From contig NZ_FMCI01000135.1 of the NCBI RefSeq assembly GCF_900091845.1, positions 1 to 64,000 of the forward strand: DNA of 64,000 bases. Reading direction: 5' to 3'. The position numbers and the translations under genes are program-made. The notes under the pieces are model-generated. The model was not told the origin of the DNA and did no database searches. It worked only from the letters and a program-made list of their open reading frames with translations. Positions 63,738 through 64,000 of this stretch are shown here, one piece after another; the first letter of the stretch is position 1, and each line of letters begins with the position of its first letter. This stretch comes from Streptomyces sp. SolWspMP-5a-2 (GTDB lineage: Bacteria > Actinomycetota > Actinomycetes > Streptomycetales > Streptomycetaceae).

Positions 63738-64000
63738 ATGTCCGTCACGGTCGTGCGTTTCAACCTGGTCGAGCCCGGCGCGACCCCCGACTCGCTCGGC
63801 GCCCGCTACCGGGCCGCCCTGGAGATGGCCGCGTACGCGGACCGGCACGGGGTGACCACCGTGCAGACCGAGGAGCACCACGGCGTCGACGACAACTGGC
63901 TGCCGTCGCCCTTCACCTTCGCGGGCGCGGTCTTCGGCGCGACCAAGGACGTCGCGGTGACCGTCTCGGCGGTGATCGGACCGCTGCACGACCCGCTGCG
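63738..64000 (+). CDS. Luciferase-like flavin oxidoreductase, N-terminal part (cut by right edge)
   Basis: The first 87 residues are visible. VVRFNLVEPGA, YRAALEMAAYADRHGVTTVQ and EEHHGVDDNWLPSPFTFAG match the LLM class that uses reduced flavin or F420. The strand-helix pattern opens a TIM barrel. GAAGGGGG precedes the ATG. The C-terminus and any partner gene lie outside the window. The substrate cannot be told from this part. Confidence 0.85.
   Translation, partial: MSVTVVRFNLVEPGATPDSLGARYRAALEMAAYADRHGVTTVQTEEHHGVDDNWLPSPFTFAGAVFGATKDVAVTVSAVIGPLHDPL

Overview
The window reads as chromosomal DNA of a Streptomyces or a very close actinomycete. It is extremely GC-rich with GTG/TTG starts common. 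It carries whiG, nsdA, the four tandem type I signal peptidase genes sipW-X-Y-Z, glnD-glnK-amtB, and a rpsB-tsf-pyrH-frr-cdsA-rlmN block in the order known from the S. coelicolor chromosome core. I saw no tRNA, rRNA, transposase, integrase or CRISPR array.

Left third (1-26 kb, mixed core and accessory genes). Adenosine deaminase and a glycerophosphodiester phosphodiesterase come first. A leftward group follows: a two-component system, a TAXI-type binding protein, a small sortase-type surface protein, a class E/F-like sortase, then an ECF sigma factor with a small membrane protein. Next is a compact rightward cassette of LigJ (4-oxalomesaconate hydratase), LigI (2-pyrone-4,6-dicarboxylate lactonase) and an MFS carrier. 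A TetR/SDR divergon with palindromic operators comes after it. A polyamine/GABA catabolic set follows (PotD-like lipoprotein, aminobutyraldehyde dehydrogenase, Lrp-type regulator, class III aminotransferase). Then come an ABC exporter-like pair, an LAETG surface protein, and a thiamine ABC transporter behind a TPP riboswitch.

Middle (26-47 kb, conserved housekeeping, almost all leftward). rlmN, cdsA, frr, pyrH, tsf and rpsB are transcribed leftward, with an M23 peptidase divergent from rpsB. A TetR gene and whiG follow. Then a coupled yraN-yifB-dprA run, a DUF2469 protein, a Nudix hydrolase and sipZ, the sipW-X-Y cluster, and rplS, trmD, rimM, khpA and rpsP.

Right (47-64 kb). A SprT-like protein, a prolyl-tRNA synthetase without an editing insertion, a methyltransferase, FtsH, the SRP protein Ffh, the nitrogen-sensing set glnD-glnK-amtB (with a GlnR box), NsdA, a primase/polymerase-domain protein, FtsY, and the start of a luciferase-like oxidoreductase. 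Ffh, FtsY and four signal peptidases make this a protein-export neighbourhood.

A striking feature is the number of short tandem-repeat expansions at gene edges: 35 bp before ligI, 36 bp in the M23 gene, 34 bp overlapping a tetR stop codon, 11 bp before whiG, 30 bp in dprA, 45 bp and 9 bp in yraN, and about 58 bp between sipZ and sipY. Several keep the reading frame and extend protein N-termini. The most promising biological units are the LigJ/LigI/MFS cassette and the histidine kinase coupled to a TAXI protein with no visible transporter.
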